A DNA stretch of 64,000 bases from Saprospiraceae bacterium (GTDB lineage: Bacteria > Bacteroidota > Bacteroidia > Chitinophagales > Saprospiraceae), in contig JAKVCU010000054.1 of the NCBI GenBank assembly GCA_022448955.1, positions 1 to 64,000 on the forward strand, written 5' to 3'. Below are positions 57,109-64,000 of this stretch, piece after piece. The notes under the pieces are model-generated. The model did not search any database. It saw only the letters and a list, made by a program, of their open reading frames with translations, and was not told the DNA's origin. Position 1 is the stretch's first letter. Each line of letters opens with the position of its first letter. Both the position numbers and the translations under genes were made by a program.

Positions 57109-57297
57109 GGCGTGGTTATATTATTCGTGACATAGAATGGTGCTTACCCTATACTACTATCAGCTTCTATTACAGCTGAGGGTAAATGGCCACCCAAAAA
57201 TACTACATCCCTCTTCTAATCAGCTAGTGGAACATAAAAAGTAATAAAGACAATATCACAATAATACCACAGATAGAACCCCTTGCATTAGCGATCC

Positions 57298-57438
57298 CTA
57301 ATCCCTTATATTACTGGGGTTACTTCTCGATTTCACCAATGAAATGGTATTTTTTACTCGCTTTTTTGATGCATGTACGACTACTCCCAGTACATTTGTA
57401 ATAATGAGCAAAACGACAAGGGTAATTATTGTTTCCAT
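57298..57438 (-). CDS. Possible 46-residue single-pass membrane protein
   Basis: A short frame with ATG at 57438 and TAG at 57298-57300. It encodes METIITLVVLLIITNVLGVV, a clean hydrophobic helix, and then a basic tail rich in Lys, Arg and Ser (HASKKRVKN, LVKSRS). The composition is that of real bacterial small membrane proteins rather than random frames. Repeat C (57451-57545) lies directly upstream, so its promoter would be in or beyond that element. No homologue is recognised. Confidence 0.4.
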   Translation of the reverse strand: METIITLVVLLIITNVLGVVVHASKKRVKNTISLVKSRSNPSNIRD

Positions 57439-57450
57439 CTTTAAAACAAT

Positions 57451-57545
57451 TCAATACACTGTAATCTAAATTACTTACCATTTTAAAGGCGTCTTTTTAC
57501 TCAGCTGGTTCAAAATTCCAATAAACTTAAATTATAGTGTATTGA
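57451..57545 (+). repeat. Repeat family C, short form with perfect terminal inverted repeats
   Basis: TCAATACACT at 57451-57460 and AGTGTATTGA at 57536-57545 are exact complements. The interior (CATTTTAAAGGCGTCTTTTT; CAGCTGGTTCAAAATTCCAA) matches 34875-35030 minus its 70-bp insert. MITE-like. Confidence 0.65.
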
Positions 57546-57699
57546 ATAAGGGACCATTTCCTTATGCTTGCCTAAAAGTATTTTGATTCAAAGGGCTGTT
57601 ATATTTACTTATTATTGCAAACAAATAAATATTTATTCAAATTACGGTTTGAAACCAATGTTCTATTAAGAGTGTAGTTAAATTTTATTCAAAGGGAAA

Positions 57700-57848
57700 A
57701 TCAACGATTTGAGCTTGCCTACCGGTAAAGGTAGGGTTTTGGCAAAGGCTTTGTGAAGGCGTTTAGCAAGCTAAATAACTGATCCAATAGGAACGCCATA
57801 GTCCTCAAAGCTCTGGTTTTCAGGCAGTAAAAAGTTTAAACATGCTCT
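57700..57848 (-). repeat. Repeat family B, full-length copy
   Basis: The complement starts GAGCATGTTTAAACTTTTTA and contains TGCCTGAAAACCAGAGCTTT, GGATCAGTTATTTAGCTTGC and AAAACCCTACCTTTACCGGT, colinear with 15431-15575. Confidence 0.65.
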
Positions 57849-57865
57849 AAATCTTCTTAACCCAT

Positions 57866-57955
57866 AAGACTTTTTGGGGAATTTATTCTTCGAGTCGGTT
57901 TTGGCAATATTTCATTTCATACCGATAACCGATGGATAAATTCCGTAGTAGTTCT
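57866..57955 (-). repeat. Repeat family D, short copy
   Basis: AAGACTTTTTGGGGAATTTA at the left, and GGATAAATTCCGTAGTAGTT running into GTTCT at the right, form imperfect terminal inverted repeats like those at 2901-3064. The segment GGGGAATTTATTCTTCGAG next to GTCGGTTTTGGCA matches the complement of 3018-3055. Confidence 0.55.
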
Positions 57956-58017
57956 CAAAACAAATTCGCGTGCTTCTAACTGAAATTAGCGATATTTACA
58001 AAAAATCATAGCACTAA

Positions 58018-59499
58018 ATGGATCGCAAATTAAATATTATAATGATGGCTTCTGAATGTGTGCCTTACGCTAAGACAGGCGGTCTAGCAGATGTAGTAGG
58101 TGCATTGCCAAAAGAGTTGAAAAAAATGGGTCATGATGTAAAAATTATCATGCCTAAATATAGTTCTATTGATCCTGATAAATTTAAGCTCCAACGAGTT
58201 CAAGATACTATGGGCGTTTGGATGGGGGGTGTACAAGAGTGGTGCGCAGTAGATTATACCATGATGGAAGGAGATGTCCCCGTATTCTTTATCGAATCAT
58301 GGAATTACTTTGGTAGAGATGGTATCTATAACGACACTAATAATCGCGATTTCCCAGATAATCCAAAGCGGTTTGCCTTCTTCACGCGCGCTGCATTGCA
58401 ACTTTGCATTGATCGCAATTTCCAACCAGATATCCTTCACTTACATGATTGGCAAACAGCGCTAGGCGCGGCTTATCAAAAAGTATGGCATTGGAACGAA
58501 GAAAGATTAAATAAAGCTGCAACTGTGCTTACGATACACAATATGGCGCATCAAGGTCACTATAGTAAGGAGTCTTACGAATATATCGGACTAGGCAGGG
58601 AAAGATTCACTTCAAATCAATTAGAAGATAATGGTGGTGTAAACTTCTTAAAGGGAGGTATTCAATTTGCAGATATAGTCAATACAGTAAGTCCAACTTA
58701 TGCCCATGAGACAAGAAGCAGCAGACTAGGCCATGGTATGGAGTCTTATTTATTTTATAAAGGGAAAGCCTATGTTGGGATCCTTAATGGAGTAGATTAT
58801 GAAAACTGGGATCCCGCAATTGATCCACACATACCAGCTAATTATTCACTTGATGATCGTTCGGGTAAAGCGAAATGTAAAGAAGCTTTACAAAGAATGT
58901 TTAACCTAGAAGTCGATCCATCCATTCCTATTGTTGGTGTGGTTAGTCGTTTTGCTGATCAGAAAGGCTTAGATCTATTCTATGATGCGATTCATCAATC
59001 TATGCGCAATATGCGCGTTCAGTTTGTTGTACTTGGTTCAGGTGATAAAAAACTAGAGACCAATTATATGCAGCTTCCTGCTCAATATCCTGGCAGAGTA
59101 GGCACTTTTGTAGGCTATGATAACCCCAAAGCACACTTAATTGAGGCTGGCTCTGACTTTTTTGCCATGCCTTCTCGATTTGAACCTTGTGGTCTAAATC
59201 AATTATATTCTCTTAAGTATGGTACATTACCAATTGTTAGGGATACCGGTGGTTTGGCAGACACAGTTGACCAATATGACGAAGCAACTGGTCATGGAAC
59301 TGGATTTAAGTTTACAGATAACACACCACAAGCCATAAGCAATACTATAGGTTGGGCAGTGAGTACATTCTATGATCGCCCTCATCATATTGAGGTTATG
59401 ATTCAGAGGGCTATGCAAAAAAATTACAGTTGGGAACAAAGTGCTTTAAAATACGAAGAAATGTATCATACCGTGCTTTCTTGGAGGGGCCTTTCCTAG
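58018..59499 (+). CDS. glgA: Glycogen/starch synthase (GT5)
   Basis: 493 residues. The N-terminal GT-B domain has the ADP-glucose-binding K19-T-G-G-L motif (YAKTGGLADVVGALPKEL) and HLHDWQTALGA. The C-terminal domain has GVVSRFADQKGLDLFYDAI and the catalytic glutamate region SRFEPCGLNQLYSLKYGTLP with VRDTGGLADTV. It elongates alpha-1,4-glucan from ADP-glucose (or possibly UDP-glucose) for glycogen storage. No glgB, glgC or glgP lies nearby. It is monocistronic and read from its own promoter downstream of three repeat elements. Confidence 0.94.
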   Translation: MDRKLNIIMMASECVPYAKTGGLADVVGALPKELKKMGHDVKIIMPKYSSIDPDKFKLQRVQDTMGVWMGGVQEWCAVDYTMMEGDVPVFFIESWNYFGRDGIYNDTNNRDFPDNPKRFAFFTRAALQLCIDRNFQPDILHLHDWQTALGAAYQKVWHWNEERLNKAATVLTIHNMAHQGHYSKESYEYIGLGRERFTSNQLEDNGGVNFLKGGIQFADIVNTVSPTYAHETRSSRLGHGMESYLFYKGKAYVGILNGVDYENWDPAIDPHIPANYSLDDRSGKAKCKEALQRMFNLEVDPSIPIVGVVSRFADQKGLDLFYDAIHQSMRNMRVQFVVLGSGDKKLETNYMQLPAQYPGRVGTFVGYDNPKAHLIEAGSDFFAMPSRFEPCGLNQLYSLKYGTLPIVRDTGGLADTVDQYDEATGHGTGFKFTDNTPQAISNTIGWAVSTFYDRPHHIEVMIQRAMQKNYSWEQSALKYEEMYHTVLSWRGLS

Positions 59500-59629
59500 C
59501 TCAAAAACATCTAGGCTTTTTTTTTATATAAAATTTAGCAATAATATGCAACTTATAGTGAACTGCAACCGTAAACTTTCTTAGAATTTTTTTCACTAAA
59601 CAAACACCAGTTTTCGGTTACTTTTCTTA

Positions 59630-62600
59630 ATGAGAGGATTAATACAATTTTTTTTTCTATTGTCGAGTTTTTCATTTACGAATGCCCAATCTTTACTCCC
59701 GATTAGACAGGTGAAGTCCATTCTATTAGAAGAACTTAAAGGCCATCATATGGAGCATGCTAATATGATACTTAAAAGTCAGTCATTTAGCAAAAAAAGT
59801 GGTGTTGCTCATTATTATTTTCAACAACTAGCATACGATATACCTATCCACAGGGCTTACTTAGACCTCCACCTAGATAAGAAGCAAAAAGTTGTTCGAT
59901 TACATCATTCCTTTATTAAAAAGGTAGAAGAGAAAATCCAAAATCAACATTTTCAAATTGGTGCGGAAAAAGCTTTATACACAGCTATTGACCATTTAAA
60001 GCTTTCGCTAAATGAAGCACCGCAACTGCTCAAAAAAGAAAACCACCAATATACTTTCACCGCCAAGTCGATTGCCTTAGAAGATATACAGCTCCTTGCT
60101 ATTTGGTATCATAAGGGCGAAGAAGAACTGATACCTGCATGGAAACTTTCCATCCTCGAATTATCTGCAAAACATCGTTGGGATTTCATTATTGATGCGT
60201 CAAGTGCAAAAATTTTAGAAAAAAGAGATGGTGTTCTTCATTGTTCTTTTGGACATCAAAGATCGGAGCACTGCCATCAATCCCATGTATCTAGCAAAAA
60301 ACAAAAAGTAACCTACCATAGCTCCCTAACTGAAGAAGGGGAATGTCAATATAGAGTTTTTCCTCATCCTGTAGAAAATCCTAATGATGGAGCAAGAGTA
60401 TTAATTAGTGATCCTTTTGATTCGAACGCTTCCCCCTTTGGGTGGCATGATATCAATGGAATAGATGGGCATGAATATAGCATTACAAAGGGCAACAATG
60501 TGTTTGCTAAAACGGATGATTCTGGTTTTAATGGAAATGGATTTAGTCCAGATGGAGGAGAAGAAATGTTATTCGACTTCCCGCTTAATTTGGACGAAAG
60601 TCCAGAAAGCTATCAGGCGGCAGCTGTCACTAATTTATTCTACTGGTGTAACTTCATGCATGATCTCGCCTACGAACATGGTTTTGATGAAGACTCAGGT
60701 AATTTTCAGCATAACAACTACGGCAAAGGAGGAATCCAAGAAGATTTTATCATTGCTGATGCACAAGACCAAGGAGATCGGAATAACGCTAACTTTAGCT
60801 GTGGACCCGATGGCAGTAAAGGAAGAATTCAAATGTATTTATGGGATAATCCAGCAGCAGGTCTGCAATTTTACGTAAGTGATCAAGATAGTCAAAGCTT
60901 CTATAATGCAGTAGAGGCACAATTTGGAGCAGCGCTAAGCCCCAATTCGGTAGAAGGGACTATTGCGCTAAGTAGCACGGACACCAACCTAGCCTGTGAT
61001 CCTATCGATAACGATCTAAGTGGAAAAATAGCGCTAATAGAAAGAGGAAGTTGTTTGTTTGTAGATAAGGTGTATCATGCACAAAGTGCGGGTGCTATTG
61101 CCTGTATTATTTGCCAGAATAGTGCAGACGATCCATTCGCTATGGGTGGCGAAAATGATGCTATCCAAATTCCATCCATTATGATTTCCAAATCAGACTG
61201 TGAAATCATCAAACAACAACTTGAGCAATCAGCACTAAATGCTCAAATATCTCATGACCCCAATGAACATTCCATTGATAGTGATCTAGATAATGCCGTC
61301 ATCGCTCATGAATATGCTCATGGAATTTCAATTAGGCTCGTCGGTGGTGCTGAGATGGTAAACTGCTTAAATAATGCAGAACAAATGGGAGAAGGTTGGA
61401 GTGATTTCTTCGGTCTTATTACCACTATTAAAGAAGAGGACCTTCCTCATACACCACGAACGATTGGTCAATTTTTATTAGTGCAAACTATGGGCGGGAA
61501 TGGCCTTCGGCCAACGCCCTATTCAACTGATTTGAATATTAACCCTGCAACTTATGCAGACATAAATGCAAGTAGTAGTGTTCACCATATTGGATATATC
61601 TGGGCAAGTATCTTATGGGATATTTGCTGGGCTTTTATCAAAGAATATGGTTTGGAAGAAGGAAAATCAATGGTTTTAGACTTAGTTATTGAAGGAATGA
61701 AATTCCTGCCTTGTTATCCAGGTTTTGTCGAAGCACGAGATGCCATATTCGATGCAGATCAAACACTTTTTAATGGCCAACACGAAACGATTCTGTGGAG
61801 GGCTTTCGCCAAACGCGGCTTGGGTTATAGTGCTGACCAAGGTAGTAGTCATAACAAATCAGACGGTGTAGCTGCTTTTGATTATCCTCCTTGTATGTTT
61901 CCAAATGCTTATTGCCAGAATAAAGCTGTTTACTTAAGTACAGTAGGAGGTGCATTCTTATCTGCTAATAGCTTAAATAATAATAGTACTGATTGTAATG
62001 GCGAACTTAACTTTAGTATTAACGACCAAGCTTTTATTTACATAGATTGCGCTGATATCGGAATAAAAGAAGTAACATTAGAAGTGGAGAATACTCTTGG
62101 CGCCGTATCCACTTGTAACAGTCAGATTACAGTACTCGATACCATAGCACCTATGGCAATTTGCTTCCCCTTGGAAGTTGATCTTTCTTCTCCCACCATA
62201 AGGGCAGACCAGCTTGCTGGTTATTCTATCGATAATTGTACACCTAAAGAAGACTTGAGCTATAATTTTGAAAGTATAACATTTTCCGAGGATGATTTGG
62301 GTAAGAATCAATTAAAAATCATGGTAGAAGATGCTTCAGGAAATATGGATTCCTGCCTTGCTGTTGTGCATGTGGTGCAACAAATACCAGCCAGCTTTAC
62401 ATCCAATAATACGGAAAAAAGTATTCAAAAAAGCTTACGCTTTTCTCCCAAAATGGATATGGAAGTTTTTCCTAATCCAGCAGATGAATGGCTACAAGTT
62501 TATCTTCCATCTCTTATCAAAAATGGATCCCTAATGATTTATAATATGAATGGTGAGATAGTGTTCCAGTCCAAGACATCTAGTAATACACATTTTCAGC

Positions 62601-62692
62601 GGCTAAATATACGGCACTTATCTTCCGGAATTTATGTTCTAAAGCTTCAATATGACCACGCTCAGCTTACTCAAAAAGTAGTGATTCACTAA
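59630..62692 (+). CDS. Secreted M36 (fungalysin) metallopeptidase with PA and T9SS domains
   Basis: 1020 residues. Signal peptide (1-20, ending FTNAQ). An FTP-type propeptide spans about 25-210. The catalytic part is interrupted by a protease-associated domain (about 400-535, SGKIALIERGSCLFVDKVYH and IPSIMISKSDCEII). The zinc site is H560-E-Y-A-H564 with the third ligand E588 in GEGWSDFFGL. An HYR-like segment with VLDTIAPMAICFPLEVD follows, then a T9SS sorting domain (VFPNPADEWLQVYL; SSGIYVLKLQ). It should be secreted as a zymogen and degrade proteins extracellularly. It is monocistronic. Confidence 0.93.
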   Translation: MRGLIQFFFLLSSFSFTNAQSLLPIRQVKSILLEELKGHHMEHANMILKSQSFSKKSGVAHYYFQQLAYDIPIHRAYLDLHLDKKQKVVRLHHSFIKKVEEKIQNQHFQIGAEKALYTAIDHLKLSLNEAPQLLKKENHQYTFTAKSIALEDIQLLAIWYHKGEEELIPAWKLSILELSAKHRWDFIIDASSAKILEKRDGVLHCSFGHQRSEHCHQSHVSSKKQKVTYHSSLTEEGECQYRVFPHPVENPNDGARVLISDPFDSNASPFGWHDINGIDGHEYSITKGNNVFAKTDDSGFNGNGFSPDGGEEMLFDFPLNLDESPESYQAAAVTNLFYWCNFMHDLAYEHGFDEDSGNFQHNNYGKGGIQEDFIIADAQDQGDRNNANFSCGPDGSKGRIQMYLWDNPAAGLQFYVSDQDSQSFYNAVEAQFGAALSPNSVEGTIALSSTDTNLACDPIDNDLSGKIALIERGSCLFVDKVYHAQSAGAIACIICQNSADDPFAMGGENDAIQIPSIMISKSDCEIIKQQLEQSALNAQISHDPNEHSIDSDLDNAVIAHEYAHGISIRLVGGAEMVNCLNNAEQMGEGWSDFFGLITTIKEEDLPHTPRTIGQFLLVQTMGGNGLRPTPYSTDLNINPATYADINASSSVHHIGYIWASILWDICWAFIKEYGLEEGKSMVLDLVIEGMKFLPCYPGFVEARDAIFDADQTLFNGQHETILWRAFAKRGLGYSADQGSSHNKSDGVAAFDYPPCMFPNAYCQNKAVYLSTVGGAFLSANSLNNNSTDCNGELNFSINDQAFIYIDCADIGIKEVTLEVENTLGAVSTCNSQITVLDTIAPMAICFPLEVDLSSPTIRADQLAGYSIDNCTPKEDLSYNFESITFSEDDLGKNQLKIMVEDASGNMDSCLAVVHVVQQIPASFTSNNTEKSIQKSLRFSPKMDMEVFPNPADEWLQVYLPSLIKNGSLMIYNMNGEIVFQSKTSSNTHFQRLNIRHLSSGIYVLKLQYDHAQLTQKVVIH

Positions 62693-62794
62693 ATGCTTTA
62701 TTTCTGGCTATAGTTTTTGTTCCGCAATACTACACAAAGCTATAAGTCCTCAAATAAAAGGACCAAATATTAATTATCAGCCAAAGATCTCAAT

Positions 62795-62827
62795 AAAAAA
62801 GCTACCCCTTTCGAAAAGAGATAGCTC
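62795..62827 (-). terminator. Rho-independent terminator on the minus strand
   Basis: On the minus strand GCTATCTCTTT-TCGA-AAGGGGTAGC, fully paired when two G-U pairs are allowed, then TTTTTT. The T-run is on the minus side only. Confidence 0.65.
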
Positions 62828-63030
62828 ATTATTTATTCTAGGTGTTTGGCACAAAAGCTTTTAATGAGCTTATGTGCGTTTGTTGTTCTGCTGTAGCAGA
62901 TCGTATTTGATATAAATATGAGAATAAGCAGCCTAAGCTTAACATAATGTAATCACAAAAGATGCCTCAGGCAACCTTCATCATTTATGACAAGCTTCAT
63001 CAAATTCTTCAACTCATCATTTGACTTTCT

Positions 63031-63055
63031 AAAAAGCCGACTCTTTCGAGTCGGC
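63031..63055 (-). terminator. Rho-independent terminator on the minus strand
   Basis: GCCGACTC-tttc-GAGTCGGC, a perfect 8-bp stem (63036-63055). On the minus strand it is followed by TTTTTAG. It may end the kinase transcript 430 bp after its stop, or a separate small RNA. Confidence 0.65.
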
Positions 63056-63193
63056 GGAATTAACGTCTCCTATATACTCGTAAAAGTTTCTTCCTTTTAG
63101 CTGTTTTGCATATTTTCTTTCTTAAAGCAATTAGCAATCAGCGAAAAAATAATCGTTAGCATTTGGCAATCAGTTTTTTTTTAGGAAAAACAT

Positions 63194-63218
63194 GTTTTCC
63201 CGCCTAAGGCGGGAAAAC
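63194..63218. repeat. Perfect 11-bp hairpin
   Basis: GTTTTCCCGCC-taa-GGCGGGAAAAC, perfectly symmetric, with A-rich sequence to the left. It could act as a terminator of the kinase transcript (minus strand) or be a short palindromic repeat. Its CCGCC-t-a-GGCGG core resembles the hairpin at 100-112. Confidence 0.55.
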
Positions 63219-63486
63219 AGCAATTATTCATTAATCCTCCTAAAATTTCTTCTTTATTTGGGGTTTGTTTATCATCTGGAATCAAAAGGTATCGACTTCA
63301 AAAATAGAAGAACAATGCCTTATTGATCATTTAACAATTTGAAATTAGGCCCTAGTTTTTTCACTTGCCCGATGACTTCAAATTGAAGTCTTATCGTTTC
63401 CGATTAATTACATTACAAAGATGGGGAGATTTTAAGAGGGGTATTCGCAGTATTGTTCCAAATAAGTGGACTATTGTTTCAAAGGC

Positions 63487-64000
63487 CTAAATAGGGAGAA
63501 AAATATAAAAAATAGTGTACTGCTTAGCTTCACTTTCTACCTCCAGTCTTCCATTATGGCCTTTAACAATCAGATCATAACTAATAGATAGGCCAAGTCC
63601 AGTATTCCCTGTACCCGTTGGCTTAGTGGTAAAGAATGGGGTAAAAATCTTTTCTTTTACTTTTGGAGGAATACCTGCACCATTATCATGGACGGTGATT
63701 TTAATACACCTATCATCTAATTCACTCCTAATTATAATTTTGGGAGAATAATCAACACTTTCTATTGTTAATCTTTTATGAACAGCGTAACAAGCATTAT
63801 TTAGTAAATTAAGTAAAACTCTTCCTATATCTTGTTGAACGACTTTAATCGGAGGTAAATCAGGATTAAGATGTTTCTCTATTTGGACATGGAAAGATGG
63901 AACAGTTGCTCTATAGCCATGATAGGCTAGATTGATATTTTCTTCAATAATTTCATTTATACTACTGATACTTTTCTGATCATTTCTTCCCCTTGCATGT
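63487..64000 (-). CDS. Sensor histidine kinase, C-terminal part (cut by window edge)
   Basis: The minus strand is open from the window edge to a TAG at 63487-63489, giving the last 170 residues. They form a HATPase domain: [20 protein letters not shown] (end of the dimerisation region), the N-box [15 protein letters not shown]1 [10 protein letters not shown], the F-box region [10 protein letters not shown] and G2 [16 protein letters not shown]. The protein ends TIFYIFLPI. It is the catalytic end of a two-component kinase of the kind often fused to TPR or 7TM sensor domains in Bacteroidota. The sensor, phosphoacceptor and start lie outside the window. Confidence 0.88.
   Translation of the reverse strand, partial: HARGRNDQKSISSINEIIEENINLAYHGYRATVPSFHVQIEKHLNPDLPPIKVVQQDIGRVLLNLLNNACYAVHKRLTIESVDYSPKIIIRSELDDRCIKITVHDNGAGIPPKVKEKIFTPFFTTKPTGTGNTGLGLSISYDLIVKGHNGRLEVESEAKQYTIFYIFLPI

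Larger units (their letters stand above)
57439..58017. other. Gene-free repeat-rich stretch before glgA
   Basis: 579 bp made largely of three repeat elements: C (57451-57545), B (57700-57848, minus) and D (57866-57955). No gene was seen. The last 60 bp should contain the glgA promoter; no clear TAnnTTTG was found. Confidence 0.5.
62693..63486. other. Gene-free gap with several hairpins
   Basis: 794 bp between the M36 gene and a minus-strand kinase, holding two minus-strand terminators and a perfect GC-rich hairpin (63194-63218). A TGCCT-c-AGGCA hairpin lies near 62965. No gene of convincing length. The segments between terminators could encode minus-strand small RNAs. Confidence 0.4.

Overview
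The window is from a low-GC member of the Bacteroidota. Seven secreted proteins carry gliding or type IX secretion (T9SS) C-terminal domains (7.6, 11.4, 41.6, 42.8, 49.5, 51.7 and 59.6 kb). There are also lipobox lipoproteins, carboxypeptidase-regulatory-domain outer-membrane proteins, a LytTR response regulator and TAnnTTTG-like promoters. The protein types (CHU_C adhesin, PKD arrays, M36 peptidase with a sorting domain) suggest the Saprospiria/Saprospiraceae, but that placement is inference. Most of the window is ordinary chromosome: dnaA, ruvB, icd, glgA, an A-type iron-sulfur carrier, tRNA-Pro and tRNA-Ser.

Layout. 0-9.5 kb: metabolic and envelope genes (zinc alcohol dehydrogenase, serine hydrolase, GH130 phosphorylase, succinate-semialdehyde dehydrogenase, DUF1573 protein, formylglycine-generating-enzyme lipoprotein). 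9.7-15.1 kb: a DUF885 lipoprotein and a 1219-residue lectin-like adhesin. 16.4-22.8 kb: a sensory locus with a TPR histidine kinase, a second kinase that stops after its dimerisation helix, a decayed IS701-type element and a LytTR response regulator. 23.65-30.49 kb: an island of visibly higher GC. 30.7-34.7 kb: two tRNAs, dnaA and a two-gene 5'-nucleotidase. 35.6-39.9 kb: an adaptor/permease/TolC export operon without an ATPase. 41.6-45.7 kb: two T9SS proteins, one alternating PKD and Kazal-like modules. 45.8-57.1 kb: ruvB, icd, a tandem pair of large secreted paralogues, an iron-sulfur carrier, a PLP enzyme and an SdiA-regulated-like lipoprotein. 58-62.7 kb: glgA and an M36 peptidase. The right edge cuts a minus-strand histidine kinase.

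The most unusual region is the island. Its left end is a CmlA-type diiron beta-hydroxylase that has lost about 110-125 N-terminal residues. Its right end is the first 90 or so residues of a nonribosomal peptide synthetase condensation domain. Between them lie an outer-membrane receptor, a DUF2807 protein and a membrane-bound AraC regulator. The island appears to sit inside one copy of a short intergenic repeat: the left half of the repeat is at 23534-23650, the right half at 30495-30543, and an uninterrupted copy is at 21511-21712. It therefore looks like a broken piece of a natural-product gene cluster, though an assembly join must be excluded.

The second theme is intergenic repeats. At least four families (called A-D here) fill the gene-free gaps; two (C and D) have terminal inverted repeats like MITEs. 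They recur beside truncated genes, so they may mark rearrangement points. Several strong hairpin terminators on the minus strand have no annotated gene close upstream and may belong to small RNAs.
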